From NCBI RefSeq assembly GCF_042685265.1, contig NZ_JBHUMX010000013.1: 64,000 nucleotides of DNA; one strand, given 5' to 3'. The notes below the pieces were generated by a model. The model saw only the letters and a program-made list of their open reading frames with translations, ran no database searches and was not told the DNA's origin. Positions 26,695 through 35,435 of this stretch are shown piece by piece (position 1 is the first letter of the stretch; each line of letters starts with the position of its first letter). Origin of the DNA: Oceanobacillus_B kapialis (GTDB lineage Bacteria > Bacillota > Bacilli > Bacillales > Amphibacillaceae). The position numbers and the translations under genes were made by a program.

Positions 26695-26792
26695 TTTAGA
26701 AAGAGTTAATGTAAGAATAAAAAGATTTAGCGAATTGTTTAAAGCATACCTTGTCCCAGGACAACATAAGTTGTTAATAGGAGGGGGTAAGT

Positions 26793-27737
26793 ATGTATCG
26801 GTTACGACAAGTTGCACATATTGTTGTTTTCTTAGTTATTATCACAATATCTTTCAACACAACGTATAACCCGTTTTCAATGGAAAGTATTCCATCGTTT
26901 ATGCAAACTACAAAAACTACAGATCCCTTATATGAGGAAATCGAGAAACAAGCTAAAGCATATAAGGAAGAGGCAGTTGATTCATACATAGATGATGTAT
27001 GGAAGAAAACACCGGGGCGTAATGGGCTAGAAGTCAACATTGTAAAATCTTATGAAAGAATGAAGAAGAAAGGGAAATATGATGAAACACTTCTCGTGTA
27101 CAACCAGATAGCGCCGAAAGTGTCCCTGGAGGATTTACCACCATCACCGATTTATCGGGGTAACCCTGAAAAAAACATGGTGTCTTTGTTAATCAATGTT
27201 TCATGGGGAACAGAATATGTCCCGGAACTATTAGCCATACTGAAAGAAAAGAAAGTTAGAGCCAATTTCTTTATTGAAGGGAAATGGGCTAAAGAAAATG
27301 TCGAGCTTGTTAAAATGATAAAAAGTCAGAATCATCTTATTGGGAATCATGCTTATAATCATCCAGATATGGCACGTTTATCAAACCCAGAAATGGTCGA
27401 GCAAATCAGCCAAACAAACGATATATTAAAAGCTATTACAGGAAATACACCCACTTGGTTTGCGCCACCAAGCGGAAGCTATAACCAACATGTAGTAGAT
27501 GCAGCACACAGCTTAAAAATGGAAACAATACTCTGGACAGTGGACACGATTGATTGGAAGAAACCTACTGTATCTGTTATGATTAATCGAGTGAGTAGTA
27601 AACTCCATCCAGGAGCTACTATTCTTATGCACCCGACTGCTTCAACTGCTGCAGGTCTTTCAGATTTAATAGATTCTGTAAAGGAAAAGGGGTATAAAAT
27701 AGGTACGATGGAACAATTAGTCAGTCCGGAAAGGTAA
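26793..27737 (+). CDS. ylxY: Polysaccharide deacetylase-like protein YlxY
   Basis: A 314-residue secreted or membrane-anchored protein: an N-terminal hydrophobic segment (residues 8-24) and a NodB-like domain (about 125-305). The family's metal motif H-x3-H is kept (GNHAYNHPDM), as are APPSGSYN and HPTAST, but the first motif, TFDDG in active deacetylases, reads LINVSWG, so the usual catalytic Asp is missing. B. subtilis YlxY shows the same kind of change as I remember it. Activity on peptidoglycan is therefore doubtful. Precedes mlpA. Confidence 0.88.
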   Translation: MYRLRQVAHIVVFLVIITISFNTTYNPFSMESIPSFMQTTKTTDPLYEEIEKQAKAYKEEAVDSYIDDVWKKTPGRNGLEVNIVKSYERMKKKGKYDETLLVYNQIAPKVSLEDLPPSPIYRGNPEKNMVSLLINVSWGTEYVPELLAILKEKKVRANFFIEGKWAKENVELVKMIKSQNHLIGNHAYNHPDMARLSNPEMVEQISQTNDILKAITGNTPTWFAPPSGSYNQHVVDAAHSLKMETILWTVDTIDWKKPTVSVMINRVSSKLHPGATILMHPTASTAAGLSDLIDSVKEKGYKIGTMEQLVSPER

Positions 27738-27780
27738 TCATTCAGACGCACATCTTACATATCGCATAGGAGGAAGTACA

Positions 27781-29007
27781 TTGATTGAAAAACACAAGAG
27801 TAAAAACGGTCTTAGGGTTGTTCTAGAGAGCGTACCTGCTGTTAGATCTGTAACGATCGGTATATGGGTATTAACGGGTTCTCGTAATGAATCTATTGCC
27901 AACAATGGTATCTCACACTTTTTAGAACATATGTTTTTCAAGGGGACAAAAACCCGTTCAGCACAAGATATAGCTGAAGCATTTGACTCAATTGGCGGGC
28001 AAGTAAACGCATTTACATCTAAGGAATACACTTGTTATTATGCAAAGGTTGTAGACACGCATAAAGAATTTGCACTAGAAATACTTGCCGATATGTTCTT
28101 TAACTCAGCTTTTGATGAAGAAGAAATGGAAAGAGAGAAAAAAGTCGTCTATGAAGAGATCAAAATGTATGAAGATACACCTGACGACATTGTTCATGAT
28201 CTACTTGCGACTGCCTCATATGGTGATCATCCGTTAGGTTACCCGATATTAGGAACAGAAGAGCAGCTTAGGTCTTTCAAGCCTCAATCGCTAAGAGATT
28301 ATATGGAAGATCGTTACTCACCAGAAAATGTTGTGGTATCCGTAGCAGGAAATGTTGACTCTTCCTTTATTAATAAAGTGGACGAATATTTCGGTTCCTA
28401 CGAATCAAAACAACAACCTAGCACATTAATAAAACCAGCATTTCTTGCAAATAAGCTTGAGCGTAATAAAGATACTGAGCAAGCGCATCTTTGTTTGGGC
28501 TATGATGGACTTCAAACAGGCCATGAAAATATATATAGCCTTATCATTATGAACAACGTTCTTGGCGGTAGTATGAGTTCGCGTCTTTTTCAGGATATCA
28601 GGGAAAAACAAGGCCTTGCCTATTCCGTTTTTTCCTACCATTCTTCCTTTCTGGATAATGGAATGCTAACGATTTACGCTGGGACAGGAAAAGACCAATT
28701 GCCGTTATTAAGAAGTACAATTGATCGCACAGTGGAAAAGTTGATCCAAGAAGGTATAACGGATAAAGAACTACAAAACAATAAAGAACAACTAAAGGGA
28801 AACCTATTGCTTAGCTTGGAAAGTACCAATAGCCGTATGAGTAGAAACGGCAAAAATGAACTTCTACTTGGCCATCATAGAACGATGGACCAAATGATCG
28901 AGAAGATTGACGCCGTTGATCATGATTCCATCAGAAAAGTGATTGACATCGTATTTGAAAAAACATCTTCAAGTGCTTTAATCGCACCTACGGAAGAACC
29001 TATGTAA
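27781..29007 (+). CDS. mlpA: M16 family zinc peptidase MlpA
   Basis: A 408-residue processing-peptidase-like M16 protein. The inverted zinc motif HFLEH is in GISHFLEHMFFKGT, followed by the third ligand region (KKVVYEEIKMYEDTPDD), and the R/Y pair region near SRLFQDIREKQGLAYS. TTG start six bases after TAGGAGGAA. In B. subtilis it lies next to the dipicolinate genes; its targets are not well known. The terminator stem begins in its final codons. Confidence 0.93.
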   Translation: MIEKHKSKNGLRVVLESVPAVRSVTIGIWVLTGSRNESIANNGISHFLEHMFFKGTKTRSAQDIAEAFDSIGGQVNAFTSKEYTCYYAKVVDTHKEFALEILADMFFNSAFDEEEMEREKKVVYEEIKMYEDTPDDIVHDLLATASYGDHPLGYPILGTEEQLRSFKPQSLRDYMEDRYSPENVVVSVAGNVDSSFINKVDEYFGSYESKQQPSTLIKPAFLANKLERNKDTEQAHLCLGYDGLQTGHENIYSLIIMNNVLGGSMSSRLFQDIREKQGLAYSVFSYHSSFLDNGMLTIYAGTGKDQLPLLRSTIDRTVEKLIQEGITDKELQNNKEQLKGNLLLSLESTNSRMSRNGKNELLLGHHRTMDQMIEKIDAVDHDSIRKVIDIVFEKTSSSALIAPTEEPM

Positions 29008-29025
29008 TGCATAGGTTCTTTTTTT
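28994..29025 (+). terminator. Terminator overlapping the mlpA stop codon
   Basis: Perfect eleven-base stem AAGAACCTATG/CATAGGTTCTT; the TAA stop is in the loop; followed by seven T. The left arm encodes the last residues of MlpA. Confidence 0.9.
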
Positions 29026-29123
29026 AATATTCGGAACTATACTATTAAAGATAAGCATCTTAAAATTGTACTAGGAAAGCAAAGTAAGTAAGAAAAGCCT
29101 ATTTTAATGGGAGGTTAAATAAA

Positions 29124-29366
29124 TTGCGTTATAAAGATATTAGTGGAAAAGAAATCGTTAACGTTAACGAAGGGTCCCGTTTAGGTGTGCTTGGTCAGAC
29201 AGATTTGGAAATTAATGAACATACCGGGCAAATTGAATCTTTTATTATCCCTAACTATAAATGGTTTGGCCTAAAGAAAGAGGGGGAAGAAACAAAGATT
29301 AAATGGAGCGCCATTAAGAAAATTGGGGAAGATATGATTATTATCGATACGGATAGACTTGATTAA
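29124..29366 (+). CDS. ymxH: PRC-barrel protein YmxH (YlmC family)
   Basis: An 80-residue single PRC-barrel-like protein. RYKDISGKEIVNVNEGSRLGVLGQTDLEI is the core pattern. Start is a TTG after ATGGGAGG. Function unknown; related YlmC proteins are found with sporulation and cell wall genes. It has its own terminator downstream. Confidence 0.9.
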   Translation: MRYKDISGKEIVNVNEGSRLGVLGQTDLEINEHTGQIESFIIPNYKWFGLKKEGEETKIKWSAIKKIGEDMIIIDTDRLD

Positions 29367-29395
29367 GCTGGAAAAATAAATAGTTACTGGTACAT

Positions 29396-29432
29396 AAAGG
29401 CTGACCCACGTTTTGGGGTATCAGCCTTTTTC
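29396..29432 (+). terminator. Terminator after ymxH
   Basis: AAAGGCTGA..CCC pairs with GGG..TCAGCCTTT around ACGTTTT and continues into TTTTT. Confidence 0.88.
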
Positions 29433-29455
29433 CTGTTTTTTAGAAATTACCACTC

Positions 29456-29482
29456 ACTAACATCCGCTGATTTCATAAGCTA
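29456..29482 (+). promoter_or_regulatory. Candidate sigma-K promoter for dpaAB
   Basis: AC, 16 bases, CATAAGCTA matches the sigma-K pattern AC-N16/17-CATANNNTA. Dipicolinate synthase is made in the mother cell under sigma K in B. subtilis, which supports the call. The ribosome site GGAGGGTG is 30 bases further on. Confidence 0.55.
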
Positions 29483-29529
29483 TATGGAAATGAGTTAAGG
29501 AACTCGACGTTTGGAGGGTGTGCAACATA

Positions 29530-30411
29530 ATGAATCATACAATTGCAGTAATAGGAGGCGACGCCCGTTATCTGGAGTTAATTCGTCAACTACAGACTAT
29601 TCCAGGAGCGACCATTAATCTTGTCGGCTTTGATAAATTGGAGCAAGGATTTACCGGGTTAAAACAACTCGAGTTTAGTGAGCTAAAACCAGAAGAACTT
29701 GATGTTCTTATCTTACCAATTACAGGTACAGACAATATGGGTAACGTGGAGACAGTGTTCTCTCATGAAACCATACACATTACACCACAATGGTTCCGGC
29801 AATTAAAGGATTCGGCAATTGTGTTTACTGGCATTTCTAATGATTATTTAAAAAATGTAACAACACAAGAAGACATTTCACTAATACCATTATTAAATAG
29901 AGATGATGTAGCCATTTATAATTCTATCCCAACAGCAGAAGGATCCATTATGATGGCAATTGAACATACCGACTATACCATTCATGGTTCCCGTGTAATG
30001 GTTGCTGGATTCGGGCGTGTAGGTAAAACCATAGCTAATAAATTTAATGCACTAGGGGCAAAGGTTTCTGTTGTCACCCAAGATAGTGCAGAACTAGCAA
30101 GAATAACGGAAATGGCGTTGACTGCCATCTCACTCAATAAAATGGCTGACCATGCCAGGGAGTGTGATGTATTAATTAATACGATCCCTGCCGCTGTTAT
30201 AGACCGTCATACTATTCAACAGCTTCCACCGCACGCAATTATTATTGATCTGGCATCAAAGCCTGGTGGGACAGATTTTGACTATGCAAAACAACGTGGA
30301 ATTAAAGCTATTTTGGCAAGAAGTTTACCAGGCATAGTAGCACCGAAAACATCGGGTAGGATACTGGCAGACGTCATTAAACAGTTTCTTCAGGGGCACA
30401 AAGCAAACTAG
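29530..30411 (+). CDS. dpaA: Dipicolinate synthase subunit A
   Basis: A 293-residue SpoVFA. It oxidises dihydrodipicolinate to dipicolinic acid in the mother cell for the spore core. The N-terminal IAVIGGDARYLEL and a Rossmann-type motif VMVAGFGRVGKTIANKFNALG are visible. I choose the ATG at 29530 at normal distance from GGAGGGTG; the GTG at 29518 overlaps it. Forms a pair with dpaB and is followed by asd-dapG-dapA, which supply its substrate. Confidence 0.95.
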   Translation: MNHTIAVIGGDARYLELIRQLQTIPGATINLVGFDKLEQGFTGLKQLEFSELKPEELDVLILPITGTDNMGNVETVFSHETIHITPQWFRQLKDSAIVFTGISNDYLKNVTTQEDISLIPLLNRDDVAIYNSIPTAEGSIMMAIEHTDYTIHGSRVMVAGFGRVGKTIANKFNALGAKVSVVTQDSAELARITEMALTAISLNKMADHARECDVLINTIPAAVIDRHTIQQLPPHAIIIDLASKPGGTDFDYAKQRGIKAILARSLPGIVAPKTSGRILADVIKQFLQGHKAN

Positions 30412-30437
30412 GAATACTATAGAAAAGGGGTATCATA

Positions 30438-31028
30438 ATGAGTTTAGAAGGAAAACGTATTGGCTTTGGGGTAACGGGTTCTCATTGTACGTATGATCAA
30501 GTATTTCCTCAATTAGAAAGGCTAATGGAACAAAAAGCAGAGGTCGTGCCAATTGTGACATATACAGTTAGAAATACGAGTACAAAGTTTGGCAAAGCAG
30601 AAGACCATATTGAAAAAATTGAATCTATTACAGGAAAACGGGTAATCTCCACGATGCAAGAAGCTGAACCACTTGGGCCAGCAGCCCCCCTTGATTGTAT
30701 GGTTATTGCTCCATTAACAGGTAATTCCTTAAGCAAGCTTGCGAACGCTTTAACCGATTCTCCGGTGTTAATGGCAGCTAAAGCTACGATGCGTAATCAA
30801 AGTCCTGTTGTATTAGGTATTTCCACAAATGATGCACTTGGTTTAAATGGAGTGAACTTAATGCGCTTAATGGCTAGCAAATATATTTACTTTATTCCAT
30901 ATGGTCAAGATGATCCATATCAGAAACCAAACTCACTAGTTGCTAAAATGGACCTTTTAAGCGATACAATAGAAGCTGCACTAGAACATAAACAGCTACA
31001 GCCTGTTATTATTCCGCATATGGATTAG
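30438..31028 (+). CDS. dpaB: Dipicolinate synthase subunit B
   Basis: A 196-residue flavoprotein-like SpoVFB. GKRIGFGVTGSHCTYDQVFPQ at the start and PLTGNSLSKLANALTDSPV are characteristic of the flavin-binding fold. Works with DpaA. It follows dpaA by 26 bases with an AAAAGGGG site. Confidence 0.95.
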   Translation: MSLEGKRIGFGVTGSHCTYDQVFPQLERLMEQKAEVVPIVTYTVRNTSTKFGKAEDHIEKIESITGKRVISTMQEAEPLGPAAPLDCMVIAPLTGNSLSKLANALTDSPVLMAAKATMRNQSPVVLGISTNDALGLNGVNLMRLMASKYIYFIPYGQDDPYQKPNSLVAKMDLLSDTIEAALEHKQLQPVIIPHMD

Positions 31029-31088
31029 ATTGTGGTAGAATAAAAAGCTAGAAGAGAATTATTTTTACTAGTGAAGGGAGTAATGGGG

Positions 31089-32135
31089 ATGTCACATAAA
31101 GCAGCATTCAATGTAGCTGTAGTAGGAGCAACAGGTGCAGTAGGTCAAAAAATAATAAAACTATTAGAAGAAAAGAATTTCCCTATAAATGAATTAAAGC
31201 TTTTATCTTCAAGTAGATCTGCGGGTAAAAAAATTGCCTTCCATGGCGAAGAAGTCACTGTCGAAGAAGCTCTACCAGAAAGTTTTAAAGGTATAGATAT
31301 TGCTTTATTTTCTGCCGGAGGATCTGTGTCGAAGCAACTAGCTCCTGAGGCCGTTAAACATGGTGCTGTTGTGGTAGATAATACGAGTGCTTTTCGAATG
31401 GATGAAGATGTTCCACTTGTTGTACCAGAAGTGAACAAAGAAGACCTTTTAAACCATAAGGGGATCATTGCAAATCCAAATTGCTCTACTATTCAAATGG
31501 TCGCAGCATTAAAACCATTACAGGAAGCATATGGTTTGAAGCGTGTCATTGTTTCGACATACCAGGCAGTTTCTGGTGCTGGTGTGAGTGCGAACAAGGA
31601 ATTAGAAAATCAATCTACTAGTTTCTTAAAAAACGAAGAAATGCAGGCGGAGATTTTACCAGTAAAAGGCGATAAAAAGCATTATCCAATTGCTTTTAAT
31701 GCATTACCGCAGATAGATGTTTTTCAAGAAAATGGTTATACTTTTGAAGAAATGAAAATGATTAACGAAACGAAAAAAATTATGCACGCACCTGATTTAT
31801 CTGTTGCAGCGACTTGCGTTCGTTTACCTATTTTCACTTCACATGCTGAAAGTGTTTATGTTGAGCTGGACCGTAACGATTTAGCTGTTAATGAAATTCA
31901 AAAAGTATTAGAGGAGGCAGAAGGTGTTATTTTACAGGATGATCCACAGAACCAGTTGTATCCTACCCCTCTGAGCGCTGCTGATAGAGAGGAAGTTTTT
32001 GTAGGTCGTGTAAGGCAAGATCCTGATGTGAAAAACGGCTTCCATATGTGGATTGTCTCTGATAATCTTATGAAAGGCGCTGCCTGGAATACGGTACAGA
32101 TTGCAGAAACATTAATTAAGAATAAACGCTTATAG
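31089..32135 (+). CDS. asd: Aspartate-semialdehyde dehydrogenase
   Basis: A 348-residue NADPH-dependent enzyme that reduces aspartyl phosphate to aspartate semialdehyde. VAVVGATGAVGQKII binds the cofactor; the catalytic Cys is in ANPNCSTIQMV. I choose the ATG at 31089 (seven bases from GAAGGGAG) over the GTG at 31071. Feeds lysine, threonine, methionine and dipicolinate synthesis together with dapG and dapA. Confidence 0.97.
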   Translation: MSHKAAFNVAVVGATGAVGQKIIKLLEEKNFPINELKLLSSSRSAGKKIAFHGEEVTVEEALPESFKGIDIALFSAGGSVSKQLAPEAVKHGAVVVDNTSAFRMDEDVPLVVPEVNKEDLLNHKGIIANPNCSTIQMVAALKPLQEAYGLKRVIVSTYQAVSGAGVSANKELENQSTSFLKNEEMQAEILPVKGDKKHYPIAFNALPQIDVFQENGYTFEEMKMINETKKIMHAPDLSVAATCVRLPIFTSHAESVYVELDRNDLAVNEIQKVLEEAEGVILQDDPQNQLYPTPLSAADREEVFVGRVRQDPDVKNGFHMWIVSDNLMKGAAWNTVQIAETLIKNKRL

Positions 32136-32151
32136 TACTAGAGGTGTTAGA

Positions 32152-33381
32152 ATGCAAATAGTAGTTCAAAAATTCGGCGGTACTTCTGTCCAGTCCGAAG
32201 AGAATAGACAACATGTCATAAAACATATCAAAGATGCATTAATGCAGGAGTATAAATTAGTAGTGGTTGTATCAGCACTTGGTCGAAAGCCAGATCCTTA
32301 TGCAACAGACACATTGCTAAGTTTGATCGACTATCCAGCAGGTCAAAGTTCAGCTAGAGAAATTGATATGCTTCTTTCGTGTGGAGAGGTTATTTCTTCT
32401 GTTGTGTTATCCAATGAATTAAAAAAGCAACATATAACCTCTACTGCGTTAACAGGGGCCCAGGCGGGTTTTATCACAAATGATGATTTTAACCAGGCGA
32501 AAATTAAAGCAGTGCATCCCGAAAGAATTTTGAAGGAACTGGAAACGCATGATGTTGTAGTTGTTGCTGGTTTTCAGGGACAAACAGAAACAGGTGAGAT
32601 AACAACGATTGGGCGCGGTGGTAGTGATACAACAGCTGCCGCACTTGGTGCAGCGCTTGCTGCTGAGCGAATCGAAATTTTCACGGATGTAAATGGTATT
32701 ATGACGGCAGATCCAAGAGTAGTAGAATCAGCTCGCCCTCTTGATGTTGTCACCTATACAGAAATTTGCAATTTAGCATACCAGGGGGCCAAAGTGGTAC
32801 ACCCACGGGCTGTTGAAATTGCCATGCAATCAAAAATCCCGATGCGAGTAAGGTCCACATACTCAGAGGAGGAAGGTACACTAGTCACCTCATCAAGACT
32901 CCAGGAAGCAGGAATGGATGTTACAGAGCGGCTTATAACTGGTATCGCACATATTTCTTCCATTACGCAGATTAGAGTACAAACGAAAGAAGAGGCATAC
33001 CGGTTGCAGTCAGAGGTATTTAAAGCAATGGCAGAGTCGGGTATTTCTGTAGACTTTATTAACATTTCACCTACCGGCGTTGTCTATACAGTACCAGACA
33101 GACATACAGAAAAAGCTGTGCATATTCTTAAAACCCTTGGGTTCTATCCCGAGATCACGAAAAATTGTGCGAAGGTTTCAGCTGTCGGTGCAGGGATGAC
33201 GGGTGTTCCAGGTGTGGCTTCTATGATTGTACAATCATTGACGGACGCTGGGGTTCAAATATTGCAATCAGCCGACAGTCATACCACGATTTGGGTGCTT
33301 GTACATGAGGAGGACCTTAAAGCTGCGGTAAATGCTCTACATGATGTTTTCGAGCTAAGTGGGTTAGAGAAGCAATCCTAG
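32152..33381 (+). CDS. dapG: Aspartokinase I (DapG type)
   Basis: A 409-residue monofunctional aspartokinase. VVQKFGGTSVQS starts the kinase domain and GRGGSDTTAAALGAAL, with EIFTDVNGIMTADPR, completes the substrate site; two ACT domains occupy about residues 265-400. By position it is the diaminopimelate-sensitive isozyme DapG. It is 17 bases past asd and 30 before dapA. Confidence 0.95.
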   Translation: MQIVVQKFGGTSVQSEENRQHVIKHIKDALMQEYKLVVVVSALGRKPDPYATDTLLSLIDYPAGQSSAREIDMLLSCGEVISSVVLSNELKKQHITSTALTGAQAGFITNDDFNQAKIKAVHPERILKELETHDVVVVAGFQGQTETGEITTIGRGGSDTTAAALGAALAAERIEIFTDVNGIMTADPRVVESARPLDVVTYTEICNLAYQGAKVVHPRAVEIAMQSKIPMRVRSTYSEEEGTLVTSSRLQEAGMDVTERLITGIAHISSITQIRVQTKEEAYRLQSEVFKAMAESGISVDFINISPTGVVYTVPDRHTEKAVHILKTLGFYPEITKNCAKVSAVGAGMTGVPGVASMIVQSLTDAGVQILQSADSHTTIWVLVHEEDLKAAVNALHDVFELSGLEKQS

Positions 33382-33410
33382 ATAAGACAAGAAAGAGAAA
33401 GGTGATAGAA

Positions 33411-34277
33411 ATGAATTTTGGTCGTGTTTTAACAGCAATGGTAACCCCATTTAATCCTAATGGCGAGATTGATTATGAACAAACAGACCTATTAATTGAA
33501 TACTTACTAGATAACGGCACTGATGGATTAGTTATTGCTGGAACGACAGGAGAATCACCAACTTTATCCGTGGAAGAAAAAGTAGCACTTTTTAAGCATG
33601 TCGTTAAAGTTGTAAACAAGCGTGTCCCGATAATTGCCGGAACTGGAAGTAACAGTACATTGGCCTCGATCCGCTTAACCGAAGAAGCAGAAAAATGTGG
33701 AGTGGACGCCGTGATGCTTGTTGCTCCATATTATAATAAACCGGATCAAAAAGGCATGTATGAGCATTTCAAAGCGATAGCCAACGCTACGTCCCTTCCT
33801 GTTATGCTTTATAACATTCCAGGTCGATCTGTGGTGAAGCTTACTGCTGAAACAATTATTCAATTAAGTAATATACCAAATATTGTTTCAGTTAAAGAAT
33901 CGACTGGTGACTTAGATCAAGCAACTGAGATTATTGAAAACACTCGAGAAGATTTTAGTTTATATAGTGGGGATGACAGTATGACGCTGCCAATGCTTGC
34001 AATTGGTGCTAACGGAATTATTTCTGTTGCTTCCCACATTATTGGGAACGAGATGCAGCAAATGGTAAATCATTATTTAAATGGGGAAGTAAAACAGGCA
34101 GCTGCTTTGCATAGGAAGTTAGTGCCAATTATGAATGCCTTGTTTACGTCACCATCTCCGACACCAGTTAAAGCGGCTCTGCAAATGAAAGGAATTGAAA
34201 CAGGAAGTGTCCGACTCCCGCTTCTTCCATTAAGCGATGAAGCACGTGATATTCTGAAAGAAAAAATAGACCTATAA
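33411..34277 (+). CDS. dapA: 4-hydroxy-tetrahydrodipicolinate synthase
   Basis: A 288-residue DapA that condenses pyruvate with aspartate semialdehyde. VIAGTTGESPTL, MLYNIPGRS (tyrosine of the triad) and VSVKESTGDL (Schiff-base lysine) are visible. Start taken at the ATG at 33411 after AAAGGTGAT. A terminator follows; in B. subtilis rnjB would come next but is absent. Confidence 0.97.
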   Translation: MNFGRVLTAMVTPFNPNGEIDYEQTDLLIEYLLDNGTDGLVIAGTTGESPTLSVEEKVALFKHVVKVVNKRVPIIAGTGSNSTLASIRLTEEAEKCGVDAVMLVAPYYNKPDQKGMYEHFKAIANATSLPVMLYNIPGRSVVKLTAETIIQLSNIPNIVSVKESTGDLDQATEIIENTREDFSLYSGDDSMTLPMLAIGANGIISVASHIIGNEMQQMVNHYLNGEVKQAAALHRKLVPIMNALFTSPSPTPVKAALQMKGIETGSVRLPLLPLSDEARDILKEKIDL

Positions 34278-34286
34278 TGAAGCTGG

Positions 34287-34335
34287 AATTCGAACTATGA
34301 TTAAGTGCTCCTTAATCTAGTTCGGATTTTTTATT
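34287..34335 (+). terminator. Terminator after dapA
   Basis: Long imperfect stem AATTCGAACTA..TTAAG with CTTAA..TAGTTCGGATT followed by a T run. Confidence 0.88.
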
Positions 34336-34401
34336 TTTGCATGGAGTGATTCGTTTACGTTCATACTAAAGATAGTTACTAGTGATAAGGAGTGTTCGTA
34401 A

Positions 34402-35130
34402 ATGAATAAAGAAGATAGAAAAGAAGATCAAAATCAGGAAGGCCAGCAAAATCCGTCTGCTCTTGTACAAAAAATTCAGCAGCTTGGACAATCAAATGTC
34501 CCACAGGCTCCCGACTCAAATATACATGTGCTATCCATTATCGGTCAGGTAGAGGGCCATGTGCAATTACCTCCACAAAATAAGACAACTAAATACGAGC
34601 ATTTATTGCCACAGCTTATTGCAATCGAACAAAATCCAAAAATTGAAGGTTTAATTATTTTGTTGAATACAGTCGGAGGCGATGTAGAAGCGGGACTTGC
34701 CCTTTCCGAAATGATCGCATCCATTTCCAAACCAACTGTTTCTATCGTGCTTGGCGGCGGCCACTCCATTGGTGTACCAATTGCTGTTGCCACAGACTAT
34801 TCCTATATCGCCCCAACCGCAACGATGACAATACATCCAGTAAGGCTTACTGGATTAGTAATTGGAGTACCGCAAACGTTTGAATACCTTGATAAGATGC
34901 AAGATAGAGTTATTAATTTTGTAGTCAGCCATTCCAATATTAAAGAAGAAAAATTTAAGGATCTAATGTTTGCTAAAGGGAATTTAACAAGGGATATCGG
35001 GACAAATGTAGTTGGAACAGATGCTGTAGAGTACGGTTTGATTGATAGCGTTGGTGGTGTAAAAGAAGCAATGGCAAAAATTAATGAATTGATTGGTCCC
35101 AAACCTGAAGAAGGACAGGTGATTCAATGA
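34402..35130 (+). CDS. tepA: ClpP-like serine protease TepA/YmfB
   Basis: A 242-residue member of the ClpP/crotonase-fold protease group. The nucleophile Ser is in GGGHSIGVPIAVA, and the ATMTIHPVRLTG stretch holds a likely His. LLNTVGGDVEAGLALSEMI resembles the ClpP N-terminal signature. No signal peptide. B. subtilis TepA has been implicated in degrading secreted-protein signal peptides and in spore outgrowth. It overlaps ylzJ by four bases. Confidence 0.92.
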   Translation: MNKEDRKEDQNQEGQQNPSALVQKIQQLGQSNVPQAPDSNIHVLSIIGQVEGHVQLPPQNKTTKYEHLLPQLIAIEQNPKIEGLIILLNTVGGDVEAGLALSEMIASISKPTVSIVLGGGHSIGVPIAVATDYSYIAPTATMTIHPVRLTGLVIGVPQTFEYLDKMQDRVINFVVSHSNIKEEKFKDLMFAKGNLTRDIGTNVVGTDAVEYGLIDSVGGVKEAMAKINELIGPKPEEGQVIQ

Positions 35131-35336
35131 TTCTTTATACACCAATGTCACCGGCTGAAATCTTCCCCCATGATACCAATACTTTAGCAAGTCGACAATT
35201 TATCGTTTATCAGGGGAGAAATATGTATGTGGAGCAGAGAGGGGATGGCTCCTATCAGTTGTTACAATTACTATCCACGGATCCACAGGATTTTTTAAAT
35301 GACACGTTTACCCCTGGAACCATTTTATCGTCGTAA
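35127..35336 (+). CDS. ylzJ: YlzJ-like protein
   Basis: A 69-residue small protein of unknown function, standard companion of tepA. ILYTPMSPAEIFP and QLLQLLSTDPQDFLND are family motifs. Overlaps the tepA stop (ATGA), so its translation is likely coupled. Confidence 0.9.
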   Translation: MILYTPMSPAEIFPHDTNTLASRQFIVYQGRNMYVEQRGDGSYQLLQLLSTDPQDFLNDTFTPGTILSS

Positions 35337-35345
35337 CAAATTTTG

Positions 35346-35354
35346 TGCTATAAT
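35346..35354 (+). promoter_or_regulatory. Extended -10 promoter for spoIIIE
   Basis: TGCTATAAT, an extended -10 element, lies 80 bases before spoIIIE; no clear -35 hexamer at 17 bases. Confidence 0.5.
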
Positions 35355-35371
35355 AGAAGAAATGAAGGAAT

Positions 35372-35400
35372 AGCCCTTGTCGTCAAACGGCAGGGGTTTC
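35372..35400 (+). terminator. Hairpin upstream of spoIIIE
   Basis: GCCCTTGTCGT pairs with ACGGCAGGGGT (imperfect) and is followed by TTTCATC. It lies downstream of the promoter-like element, so it might be an attenuator or the end of the tepA-ylzJ transcript. Confidence 0.5.
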
Positions 35401-35435
35401 ATCGTCCTGATACATAGGGGAACCGAGGTGAAATA

